14,439 nt of DNA from Kiritimatiellia bacterium (GCA_017413145.1 JAFPUX010000396.1:1-14439), one strand, 5' to 3'; numbered from the stretch's first letter, positions 6,960 through 12,738 are shown. Notes: generated by a model from the letters alone, not told the origin. Program-made: numbers and translations.

Positions 6960-7298
6960 ATGGCATACACGTTCGACAACCTCCTCGACGGTGTCACCAC
7001 CACGGGAGTGCCCACGATCCAGGCCGTCCAGTCCGAAGCGTACCGCGTCGCCGGCGGCACCGCCGCGGACAACATCCACACGGATGCGGTCTACAACGCG
7101 CTCATGAACGCCGCCAACGTCATGGAGCAGCGCCTCAAGGAGTCGCTGGAAAACTACCAGAAGCACCCCGACGTCCAGGCGAACCTCCAGCAGCTGCAGT
7201 ACGACCTGCAGGCCTGGAACCTCGCCCTGACGACGATGACGAACATCAACAAGAACATGGGCGACGCGATGAACTCGATCGCGTCGAACTTCCGCTAG
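6960..7298 (+). CDS. sctF: SctF, needle filament subunit (YscF family)
   Basis: This 112-residue protein is the needle protomer, secreted early and assembled into the extracellular hollow needle. The C-terminal half matches the YscF/PrgI fold of two helices around a P-D/N turn: NYQKHPDVQANLQQLQYDLQ, then WNLALTTMTNINKNMGDAM and a short tail SIASNFR (YscF: KPDNPALLADLQ, KWSVIYNINSTIVRSMKDLM). The N-terminal region is about 25 residues longer than in YscF (87 residues) and is Gly/Thr-rich. The ATG at 6960 is set by a strong Shine-Dalgarno 8 nt upstream. It lies between its two predicted chaperones, sctE and sctG, as in Yersinia. Confidence 0.93.
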   Translation: MAYTFDNLLDGVTTTGVPTIQAVQSEAYRVAGGTAADNIHTDAVYNALMNAANVMEQRLKESLENYQKHPDVQANLQQLQYDLQAWNLALTTMTNINKNMGDAMNSIASNFR

Positions 7299-7301
7299 TC
7301 G

Positions 7302-7679
7302 ATGTTCGATCTCGCACCCGAAGAGGCGCGGTTGCTCCTCGACGTCGCCCTGCTGGCGACGGGACGGAACCGCTTCCAGTCCGCCGCGAAAATCCTCGCG
7401 GCGCTGGAACGGTTCCGTCCGGAGGAGCCGTCCCTTCCGGCCGCCACCGCCATCCTCTTCATCAGCATGCGAGACTTCCGCGGCGCCGTCGACTATCTCG
7501 ACCGCGACGCCATTCCCCGTTTCCCCGGCGCCCCGATGCTCCTCGCCTTCAAGGGCATGGCCCTGCTCCGCATGGGCCTCGTCTCCGAAGCGCAGGAGCC
7601 CCTGCTCGCCGCCACGAACCAGACCGCCGATCCCGCGGCGGCCAACCTCGCAAAGGACCTCCTCACGTGGAAACCCTAG
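7302..7679 (+). CDS. sctG: SctG, TPR-type needle chaperone (YscG-like)
   Basis: This 125-residue protein is predicted all-helical with tetratricopeptide-like repeats: LLLDVALLATGRNRFQSAAKIL, ATAILFISMRDFRGAVDYLD, AFKGMALLRMGLVSEAQEPLL. YscG is a TPR protein of about 115 residues that, with YscE, wraps the needle subunit. The position directly after the needle gene and before the inner rod gene is that of yscG. The ATG follows the sctF stop by 3 nt with no obvious Shine-Dalgarno, which suggests translational coupling. The last 13 bases overlap sctI. TPR sequences are degenerate, so the subfamily rests largely on synteny. Confidence 0.83.
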   Translation: MFDLAPEEARLLLDVALLATGRNRFQSAAKILAALERFRPEEPSLPAATAILFISMRDFRGAVDYLDRDAIPRFPGAPMLLAFKGMALLRMGLVSEAQEPLLAATNQTADPAAANLAKDLLTWKP

Positions 7680-8065
7680 CCGTCGAAGCCATCCGCGCTT
7701 CCCAGTCCGCCACCGCCGCGCAAACCGCCGGCCAGGCCGCCGCCGCGGGCCCGTCCGCGCCGCCAAGCGCCTCCGCGGTCGCCAAGTTCCAGGCCGCGAT
7801 GGCGGCCGACGCCCCGCAGGGCGTGTCCGAAATCCCCTTTGCCTCGCAGCTCTCCGCCGCCTGGCGCTCCGCGCAGGCGAACAACCAGGGCATGCTGCAC
7901 CGCATCCGCGCCCTCTCCGAACTGCAGGGCAAGCACTCCCTTTCCGCCGCCGAACTCGTCGAGCTGCAGTACGAGGTGATGAACCTCTCCTTCCAGCAGG
8001 AGGTCGTCACCAAGATCGCCGACAAGTCCTCCAACGCCGTGCAGACGCTGATCAAGAACCAATAG
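7667..8065 (+). CDS. sctI: SctI, inner rod protein (YscI family)
   Basis: This 132-residue protein (METLAVEAIRAS at the N-terminus) is the inner rod subunit, which links the export apparatus to the needle. The diagnostic C-terminal helix pair is present: SLSAAELVELQYEVMNLSFQ followed by QEVVTKIADKSSNAVQTLIK, closely resembling YscI/PrgJ. The N-terminal third is Ala/Ser/Pro-rich and probably flexible. The frame is open far upstream, but the GTG at 7667 is preferred: AAAGGA lies about 9 nt before it, and the 13-bp overlap with sctG is typical of this operon. Length is close to YscI (115). Confidence 0.92.
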   Translation: METLAVEAIRASQSATAAQTAGQAAAAGPSAPPSASAVAKFQAAMAADAPQGVSEIPFASQLSAAWRSAQANNQGMLHRIRALSELQGKHSLSAAELVELQYEVMNLSFQQEVVTKIADKSSNAVQTLIKNQ

Positions 8066-8076
8066 CGCGTGCCGCG

Positions 8077-8095
8077 GGCGGCGCTCCGCGCCGCC
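8077..8095 (+). repeat. GC triloop hairpin after sctI
   Basis: GGCGGCGC (8077-8084) and GCGCCGCC (8088-8095) are perfect arms around a TCC loop, 12 nt after the sctI stop. There is no downstream T-run. It shares the GGCGC-TCY-GCGCC core with the hairpin after sctN. Confidence 0.8.
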
Positions 8096-8150
8096 GCGCC
8101 CGCCTCGTGGACTTAAGGATAGTCGAGGATCGACCGTTTTCACGCTTCCC

Positions 8151-8186
8151 ATCCCTTCAATCCCTTTGATCCCTTCGATCCCTTCA
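8151..8186 (+). repeat. 9-bp tandem array (ATCCCTTCA type) upstream of sctJ
   Basis: Four units ATCCCTTCA, ATCCCTTTG, ATCCCTTCG and ATCCCTTCA follow directly on one another, then ACC and the Shine-Dalgarno TGGAG before ATG 8201. The unit is a C-to-T variant of the AACCCCTTC array before sctV. It is G-poor and probably unstructured as RNA. Confidence 0.85.
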
Positions 8187-8200
8187 ACCTGGAGATTCCG

Positions 8201-8812
8201 ATGAAACCTCTCGTCACCCGTCACTCGTCACTCGTCGCTGCGCTGGCCGCGCTGGCCCTCCTCGCGTCGGGCTGCGACAAGGAAACGCGCCTCAACTCGA
8301 ACCTCGACGAAACGCAGGCGAACCTCATCGTCGCCGCGCTGCTCGACGCCGGCATTTCGTGCCACAAGACCGAAGGCGACGAAGGCGCGTGGAACGTCAT
8401 GGTCGCCGAATCGCGCTTCGCCGATGCGGCGAACCTGCTCGACCGCAAGGGCCTGCCGCGCCGCGCCTACAACGGCGTGGGCGAAGTCTTCAAGAAGAGC
8501 GGCATGGTCTCCTCCCCCTCCGAGGAACGCATCCGCTTCATGGACGCCCTCGCGCAGGACCTCGCCCGCACCATCTCCGGCATCGACGGCGTCCTCGACG
8601 CCCGCGTTCACATCGTCCTGCCCGAGAACGACCCCTTCGCCCGCAACGCGCTGCCCTCCTCGGCCGCCGTCGCCCTCCGCGCCCGCTGGGACGCGGACGT
8701 CACCGACTACATCCCCGCGATCAAGAGCCTCGTCAAGAACGCCATCGAAGGCCTCGCCTTCGAGAAGATCTCCGTCACGGTCTTCCAGGACCCGCCCCCC
8801 GCCAAGAAGTAA
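8201..8812 (+). CDS. sctJ: SctJ, inner-membrane ring lipoprotein (YscJ/PrgK family)
   Basis: This 203-residue protein has a lipoprotein signal peptide with lipobox LLASGC (Cys at about residue 25). The two ring-building modules of SctJ follow: LDETQANLIVAALLDAGISC, SRFADAANLLDRKGLPRRAY, then the conserved SSPSEERIRFMDALAQDLAR, ISGIDGVLDARVHIVLPE and SLVKNAIEGLAFEKISVTVF. SctJ makes the inner ring in the inner membrane, within SctD. Unlike YscJ (244) or PrgK (252), the protein stops at FQDPPPAKK, so the C-terminal transmembrane helix is missing. The n-region of the signal peptide (LVTRHSSLV) is encoded by a 28-nt heptamer array. GGAG lies 8 nt before the ATG. The TAA shares one base with the ATG of sctY. 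Confidence 0.95.
   Translation: MKPLVTRHSSLVAALAALALLASGCDKETRLNSNLDETQANLIVAALLDAGISCHKTEGDEGAWNVMVAESRFADAANLLDRKGLPRRAYNGVGEVFKKSGMVSSPSEERIRFMDALAQDLARTISGIDGVLDARVHIVLPENDPFARNALPSSAAVALRARWDADVTDYIPAIKSLVKNAIEGLAFEKISVTVFQDPPPAKK
8210..8237 (+). repeat. 28-nt heptamer array in the sctJ signal peptide
   Basis: Four 7-bp units, CTCGTCA, CCCGTCA, CTCGTCA and CTCGTCG, run head to tail within codons 4-13 of sctJ. Because 7 is not a multiple of 3, gain or loss of one unit would shift the sctJ frame. The same four-unit array occurs three times in sctK. Confidence 0.88.
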
Positions 8813-9159
8813 TGGAATCCGACGACCGCCAGTTCCTCCTCCTCGCCGCGTGGATGTTCCTCCGCCACGGCCAGCCCGCGCGCGCCCGCGCGCTGTGCGA
8901 AGCCGTATTGGAAGAAGACGCGCGCGACGGCGCGGCGGCGGCGGCCCTTGCCCAGATCCTCCTCGACGCCGGCGAACCCGCCGCCGCGCTCGAAACTCTC
9001 CGTGCGGGCGACTTCCCGCCCGACCTCGCCCACGCCGAAGCCCTCCTCGAAACCCGCGCGCTCCTCGCCCTCGGCAAGAAATCCGAATCCGCCGCCCGCT
9101 GGCGCCGCCACCTCGAAGCCCGCAAAGGCGCCGCCCGCTCCTGGGTGAAAGGCTCGTAG
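8812..9159 (+). CDS. sctY: SctY, TPR-type chaperone of SctX (YscY-like)
   Basis: This 115-residue helical protein lines up by eye with YscY (114 residues). Its N-terminus DDRQFLLLAAWMFLRHGQPA, then RARALCEAVLEEDA, corresponds to YscY QQEFLLLNGWLQLQCGHAER, ACILLDALLTLNPE. The C-terminus ALLALGKKSESAARWRRHLE matches a final TPR-like hairpin. YscY binds YscX and SctV and is needed for early substrate export. The ATG overlaps the sctJ TAA by one base. In Yersinia yscY sits between yscX and yscV; here it lies between sctJ and sctK, far from sctX. A generic TPR protein is the alternative, but the N-terminal match favours SctY. Confidence 0.72.
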   Translation: MESDDRQFLLLAAWMFLRHGQPARARALCEAVLEEDARDGAAAAALAQILLDAGEPAAALETLRAGDFPPDLAHAEALLETRALLALGKKSESAARWRRHLEARKGAARSWVKGS

Positions 9160-9165
9160 CCCCCC

Positions 9166-9196
9166 CTCGGGCGCCGCCGCTCGCGGCGGCGCCGAG
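9166..9196 (+). repeat. GC hairpin between sctY and sctK
   Basis: GGCGCCGCCGC (9170-9180) and GCGGCGGCGCC (9183-9193) are perfect arms around TC, extended by CTCG and GAG with one bulge. It follows the sctY stop by 6 nt and lacks a T-run. Confidence 0.8.
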
Positions 9197-9211
9197 CGGA
9201 CCTGAAATCCA

Positions 9212-9976
9212 ATGACCGAACGAACCGCACAATCGAACCAAGACTCGTCACTCGTCGCTCGTCACTCGTCACTGGGCCTCGGAGAGGCCCGTGCTCTCGT
9301 CGCCAGTCCCCTCTGGCCCCGCATCCGCGCCTTCCTCTGGGACTTCGCCTCCCTCTGCGACCCCGCGCGGCTCACGGGCTCGCTCGTCACTCGTCACTCG
9401 TCACTCGTCACTGCCAAGGGCCTTCTCGGCAGTCCTCGCACGACGAGGGCGGCCGAGAAGGCCCTCGGCCTTTCCTCTTTCTTCCACGGCTTCCCCGCCG
9501 AAGATTCCTCCCGTCTTCTTCTCCTCTCCCGCGAGGACTACGACCGCCTCGCGCAGTTCCTCGGCGTCGTCGCCCTCGCGCCCGCCCTGCGCCGCGTCGC
9601 CCTCGGCGCCGAAGTCCGCGCCCTCAAGGCCGCGCTTTCCGGCGTCTACCCGGAAGCGTTGTCGTATGCCGCCTACTTCGGCAAGTTCGCGACGCTCTTC
9701 AAACAGTTCGCGCCCGCGGACGGCGCCGCCAATCCGGCGACCGTTCAATCCACCGGCCATTCCATTCTCGCGGCCGCCCTTTCCGGGTCGCCCTCCGAGC
9801 TTCTCCTCCGCCAGCGTCTCCGCTTCCCCGAAGGCTCGCCGGCCGACCAGGCGTTCGGCGCCGACGACTCGTCACTCGTCACTCGTCATTCGTCACTCGC
9901 GGGCGAAGCCCGCGCCGCCGCGCTCCTCGCCCTCAAACTCTTCAACCCATCGGAGTACCGAACGCTATGCTCTTGA
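9212..9976 (+). CDS. sctK: SctK, sorting platform protein (YscK-like), with repeat insertions
   Basis: This 254-residue protein lies between sctJ/sctY and sctL, the yscK position, and overlaps sctL by 10 bp. SctK caps the pods of the cytoplasmic sorting platform and connects them to SctD. The middle region resembles the family: LLLLSREDYDRLAQFLGVVA, LAPALRRVALGAEVRALKAA and LGVYP-type helices, then EALSYAAYFGKFATLFKQFA. Three stretches (residues about 11-27, 58-85 and 219-235) are encoded by CTCGTCA heptamer arrays plus hairpins and read SSLVARHSSL, GSLVTRHSSLV and DSSLVTRHSSL, so the protein carries repeat-derived inserts. No strong Shine-Dalgarno precedes ATG 9212, and a downstream start cannot be excluded. 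YscK is about 210 residues; the inserts explain much of the excess. Confidence 0.75.
   Translation: MTERTAQSNQDSSLVARHSSLGLGEARALVASPLWPRIRAFLWDFASLCDPARLTGSLVTRHSSLVTAKGLLGSPRTTRAAEKALGLSSFFHGFPAEDSSRLLLLSREDYDRLAQFLGVVALAPALRRVALGAEVRALKAALSGVYPEALSYAAYFGKFATLFKQFAPADGAANPATVQSTGHSILAAALSGSPSELLLRQRLRFPEGSPADQAFGADDSSLVTRHSSLAGEARAAALLALKLFNPSEYRTLCS
9244..9290 (+). repeat. Heptamer array plus hairpin, sctK copy 1
   Basis: Units CTCGTCA, CTCGTCG, CTCGTCA and CTCGTCA (9244-9271) are followed after CT by a perfect hairpin, GGGCCTC (9274-9280), GGA loop, GAGGCCC (9284-9290). Confidence 0.88.
9383..9465 (+). repeat. Heptamer array plus nested hairpin, sctK copy 2
   Basis: Four exact CTCGTCA units (9383-9410) are followed by a large inverted repeat with perfect 14-bp arms, AGGGCCTTCTCGGC (9417-9430) and GCCGAGAAGGCCCT (9452-9465). 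Inside the loop CCTCG (9434) and CGAGG (9444) form a second stem. Confidence 0.88.
9868..9914 (+). repeat. Heptamer array plus hairpin, sctK copy 3
   Basis: Units CTCGTCA (three times) and TTCGTCA fill 9868-9895. Two bases later a perfect hairpin follows: CGCGGGC (9898-9904), GAA loop, GCCCGCG (9908-9914). Confidence 0.88.
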
Positions 9977-10584
9977 TCGACAAAAAGGAATTCACGCTCC
10001 GCTCCTCCGGCCGCCTCGTGAAGGCGGACGAAGTCGCCGCCGCGCGCAGCGCGGCGGAAGCCCTGGCCGCCGCGGAAGCGGAGGCCGCGCGCATCCGCGA
10101 GGAGGCGAAGGCCGCCTTCGAGGCGGAGAAGAAGCGCGGCTACGACGAAGGCATGGCGCAGGGGAAGACGGAGATCGCCGAAAAGAAGCTCGAGATGCTC
10201 GACGAATCCGTCGCGTGGATGGAGAGCGTCGAGGCCCGGATGGCCGACATCGTGATGAAGGCGCTGCACAAGTGCGTCGCGGAGATCGGCGACCGCGAGC
10301 TCGTCGTGCAGGTCGTGCGCAAGGTGATGTCCGCCGTCATCCGCACGCAGAAGCAGGTCACGCTCAAGGTCGCGCCCGAGATGGGCCCGGTCGTCAAGGA
10401 GCGCCTCTCGCAGATCCTCGCCGACTACCCGACCGTCGAGCACGTCGACGTCGTCGAGGACGAGCGCCTCAAGGGCCCCGCCTGCATGATCGAAACCGAG
10501 GCCGGCGTCGCCGACGGCTCCGTCGAGTCCCAGCTCGCGGCGATCGAGCGGTCGATCAAGAAACATTTCAGCAAGGGCGAATAG
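9967..10584 (+). CDS. sctL: SctL, ATPase stator (YscL/FliH family)
   Basis: This 205-residue protein is the stator that links the ATPase SctN to the sorting platform and restrains its activity. After a short N-terminus, residues about 22-65 form an Ala/Glu/Lys-rich helix or coiled coil (AAARSAAEALAAAEAEAARI, REEAKAAFEAEKKRGYDEGM). The C-terminal domain has the FliH/YscL pattern (DIVMKALHKCVAEIGDRELV, VQVVRKVMSAVIRTQKQVTL, VDVVEDERLKGPACMIETEA, GVADGSVESQLAAIERSI). The final segment DGSVESQLAAIE is typical of the family. The ATG overlaps sctK by 10 bp, with GGAG upstream. Length agrees with YscL (about 220). Confidence 0.93.
   Translation: MLLIDKKEFTLRSSGRLVKADEVAAARSAAEALAAAEAEAARIREEAKAAFEAEKKRGYDEGMAQGKTEIAEKKLEMLDESVAWMESVEARMADIVMKALHKCVAEIGDRELVVQVVRKVMSAVIRTQKQVTLKVAPEMGPVVKERLSQILADYPTVEHVDVVEDERLKGPACMIETEAGVADGSVESQLAAIERSIKKHFSKGE
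10037..10057 (+). repeat. GC triloop hairpin within sctL
   Basis: CCGCCGCGC (10037-10045) and GCGCGGCGG (10049-10057) are perfect 9-bp arms around GCA, inside the Ala-rich helix of sctL. Alanine and arginine codons make such arms likely by chance, so it is less telling than the intergenic ones. Confidence 0.6.
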
Positions 10585-10588
10585 GCCG

Positions 10589-11917
10589 ATGATCCGCACC
10601 TTCGACTACATCACCGAAGTGCTCGACCGCGCCGTCGAGGACGCCCAGCCCATCGACGTGAAGGGCCGGGTGATCCAGGTCGTCGGCACCATCGTCAAGG
10701 CGTCCGTCCCGGGCGTCAAGGTGGGCGAGGTCTGCATCCTGCGCAACCCGTGGGAGAACTTCGAGGTGCAGGCCGAGGTCGTCGGCTTCACGCGCGACGC
10801 TGTCCTGCTCACCGCCCTCGGCGCGATGATCGGCATCTCCGCCGAGACCGAGGTCATCCCCACGCGCCGCGTCCAGATGGTCCCCGTCGGCGCCAACCTC
10901 CTCGGCCGCGTCCTCGACGGCCTTGGCCGCCCGATGGACGCCGAAACGCGCGGCCCGCTCCGCCCCGACGGCTACTACCCCGTCTACGCCCCGCCTCCCT
11001 CGCCCCTCGAGCGCCGCATCATCACCACGCCCATCTCGCTCGGCGTCCGCGCCATCGACGGCCTCCTCACCTGCGGCGAAGGCCAGCGCATGGGCATCTT
11101 CGCCGCCGCCGGCGGCGGCAAGTCCACCCTCCTCGCGCAGATCATCCGCAACACCGAGGCCGACGTCACCGTCCTCGCCCTCATCGGCGAACGCGGTCGC
11201 GAGGTGCGCGAGTTCATCGAGAAGGACCTCGGCCCCGAGGGCCTCAAGAAGTCCGTCCTCGTCATCTCCACCTCCGACCGCTCCTCGATGGAGCGCCTCA
11301 AGGCCGCCTACGTCGCCACCGCCATCGCCGAATGGTTCCGCGACCAGGGGCGCAAGGTGCTGCTGCTCATGGACAGCGTCACGCGCTTCGGCCGCGCCCA
11401 GCGCGAAATCGGCCTCGCCGCCGGCGAGCCGCCCACGCGCCGCGGCTTCCCGCCGTCCGTGTTCTCGGAGCTGCCCAAGCTCATGGAGCGCGCCGGCAAT
11501 TCCTCCAAGGGCTCCATCACCGCGCTCTACACCGTCCTCGTCGAAGGCGACGACATGACCGAGCCGATCGCCGACGAAACCCGCTCCATCCTCGACGGCC
11601 ACATCATCCTCTCGCGCAAGCTCGCGCAGCAGAACCACTACCCGGCGATCGACATCCTCGCCTCCGTCTCCCGCTGCCAGAGCGCCATCATCCCGAAGGA
11701 CCACAAGGCCGCCGCCGCCAAGCTCCGCGCGCTCCTCGCCAAGTACGCCGAGGTCGAGCTCCTCCTCAAGATCGGCGAATACCAGAAGGGCTCCGACCCC
11801 GAGACCGACGAAGCCATCGCCAAGAACCCCGCCGTCAACGCCTACCTCAAGCAGGGGCTCGACGAAAGGCCCACCTACGACGAATCGATCCAGAAACTGA
11901 AGGAGGCGGTGAGCTAG
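10589..11917 (+). CDS. sctN: SctN, T3SS ATPase (YscN family)
   Basis: This 442-residue protein is the hexameric ATPase that unfolds substrates and strips chaperones at the export gate. The N-terminal beta-barrel (about 1-95) is followed by LLGRVLDGLGRPMD and the catalytic domain. The P-loop FAAAGGGKST has its Lys at about residue 178; YscN has AGAGGGKST, so one Gly is Ala, but the general [AG]xxxxGK[ST] pattern holds. The catalytic Glu lies in LIGERGREVREF (about residue 201). Walker B is VLLLMDSVTRF. Further conserved blocks are AAGEPPTRRGFPPSVFSELP, LMERAGNSSKGSITALYTVL and VEGDDMTEPIADETRSILDG. Identity to YscN is visibly high throughout, including the GEYQKGSDPETDEAI tail, which supports Ysc-family membership. 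It starts 4 nt after sctL. Confidence 0.98.
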   Translation: MIRTFDYITEVLDRAVEDAQPIDVKGRVIQVVGTIVKASVPGVKVGEVCILRNPWENFEVQAEVVGFTRDAVLLTALGAMIGISAETEVIPTRRVQMVPVGANLLGRVLDGLGRPMDAETRGPLRPDGYYPVYAPPPSPLERRIITTPISLGVRAIDGLLTCGEGQRMGIFAAAGGGKSTLLAQIIRNTEADVTVLALIGERGREVREFIEKDLGPEGLKKSVLVISTSDRSSMERLKAAYVATAIAEWFRDQGRKVLLLMDSVTRFGRAQREIGLAAGEPPTRRGFPPSVFSELPKLMERAGNSSKGSITALYTVLVEGDDMTEPIADETRSILDGHIILSRKLAQQNHYPAIDILASVSRCQSAIIPKDHKAAAAKLRALLAKYAEVELLLKIGEYQKGSDPETDEAIAKNPAVNAYLKQGLDERPTYDESIQKLKEAVS

Positions 11918-11937
11918 CGCGGCGCTCTGCGCCGCGC
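11917..11937 (+). repeat. GC triloop hairpin after sctN
   Basis: GCGCGGCGC (11917-11925), TCT loop and GCGCCGCGC (11929-11937) form a perfect stem beginning at the last base of the sctN stop codon. No T-run follows. It marks the border between the T3SS block and the AT-richer accessory stretch. Confidence 0.8.
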
Positions 11938-11949
11938 GCTCACCGCCAG

Positions 11950-12357
11950 ATGAAAAAAAACATGAAACGCCCCCGACATCTCCTGACGCTTCTCGCGGTC
12001 GTCGTTGCGTTCGTTGCAGGTTATTTGTTCTGCAGCGCCATTACTCGCATCACACCGGAGGTCGCGGAAGCCAACCAGCTGATGCTTCTTCGCCGACAGG
12101 TCCTGCAATACAAGGAGCGCCACGGACAGTTGCCGGAAACCCTGGCGGAAGTCGAACCGGAAAGCGAGGGACGTTATTTCTGCGGCAAGTTCGGCGTGGA
12201 CCGGAGAGGGAATCCCGTTCAATACGTCCGCGACGGAGACGAAGGATTCACGCTGAAAATCAACGGTTACTTCCATCAGGATTACAGGGGAATGGTCGAC
12301 GAGAAATCCGTCCGCTGGCCCTGCCCCGCATCGGAACACGGCGATACACTCCTGTAA
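11950..12357 (+). CDS. GspG-like (pseudopilin-type) single-pass membrane protein
   Basis: This 135-residue protein has a basic N-terminus (MKKNMKRPRH) and one hydrophobic helix (LLTLLAVVVAFVAGYLFCSA, about 11-30). A periplasmic domain follows that resembles the type II secretion pseudopilin GspG core: LRRQVLQYKERHGQLPETLA (helix with the Pro-Glu turn), then DRRGNPVQYVRDGDEGFTLK and INGY, the usual D-x-x-G-x-P-x-x-Y plus final strand pattern. No prepilin peptidase motif (G-FTLIE) is seen, so it is GspG-like rather than a proven pseudopilin. Base composition is clearly less GC-rich than in the sct genes, with a run of eight A near the start, suggesting separate origin. ATG 11962 is an alternative start. 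Any role in the injectisome is unknown. Confidence 0.6.
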   Translation: MKKNMKRPRHLLTLLAVVVAFVAGYLFCSAITRITPEVAEANQLMLLRRQVLQYKERHGQLPETLAEVEPESEGRYFCGKFGVDRRGNPVQYVRDGDEGFTLKINGYFHQDYRGMVDEKSVRWPCPASEHGDTLL

Positions 12358-12435
12358 ACACGCCCCCTTTTCCCTTCCCAGATGCCTCTTCACCCCGCCA
12401 GAAACGAAATCGCCTTGGTTGCGCTCGTCGGCAAT

Positions 12436-12634
12436 CGGTCACAAAATATGACCGGTTTGAGGTCACAACCTGTGACCTCAAATATTGTTTTTCCCGTTGA
12501 TTCTTTTTCGGCCATCCGTTCAAAGTCACAAATCGTGACCTTGAACGCCAACGGAACCACACCCCAACTCCCGAGGATTTCTCGGCCGTTCACCCGCTCC
12601 GGAATCTACCGCAACTTGTGCAAGTTCTGCACAA
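12436..12634 (+). repeat. Cluster of four AT-rich palindromes in the gene-poor gap
   Basis: The ~500-bp gap between the GspG-like gene and the four-helix-bundle gene holds no convincing gene. It contains CGGTCA/TGACCG (12436-12454), then TTTGAGGTCACA/TGTGACCTCAAA (12456-12482, perfect 12-bp arms, ACC loop). Next come TTCAAAGTCAC/GTGACCTTGAA (12519-12545, one mismatch) and TTGTGCA/TGCACAA (12616-12634, perfect 7-bp arms). The first three share the GTCAC..GTGAC core. One + frame reads LRSQPVTSN and KSQIVTLN, words reminiscent of ORF6N-domain proteins. Confidence 0.75.
12456..12496 (+). terminator. Possible intrinsic terminator after the sctN/GspG-like transcript
   Basis: The perfect 12-bp stem at 12456-12482 is followed by TATTGTTTTTCCC, a T-rich tract starting within a few bases of the stem. 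It is the only hairpin in the window with this arrangement. The stem is only moderately GC-rich and belongs to a repeat family, so termination is uncertain. Confidence 0.35.
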
Positions 12635-12669
12635 ATTCTGCTTGGAAGCTTCGTTTCGGCAAAGAAGAA

Positions 12670-12716
12670 TGTTGCCAGTGTGATAGTGTTGCCAGTTGCC
12701 AGTTCCAGTTTCCAAT
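12670..12716 (+). repeat. Right half of the four-helix-bundle-associated hairpin repeat
   Basis: This 47-bp stretch, beginning TGTTGCCAGTGTGATAGTG and ending CCAGTTTCCAAT, differs at one position from the right half of the full copy at 12799-12845. It lacks the matching left half. Confidence 0.88.
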
Positions 12717-12738
12717 CGGAGCTGAATTGGAAGCAACC

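Noticed and set aside
1751..7081. Very long open frames on the - strand opposite the secreted protein, sctV and sctD genes
   Set aside because: They are shadows caused by GC-rich codon bias; the + strand frames carry clear conserved motifs, and the reverse products are low-complexity Arg/Gly/Glu/Asp-rich.
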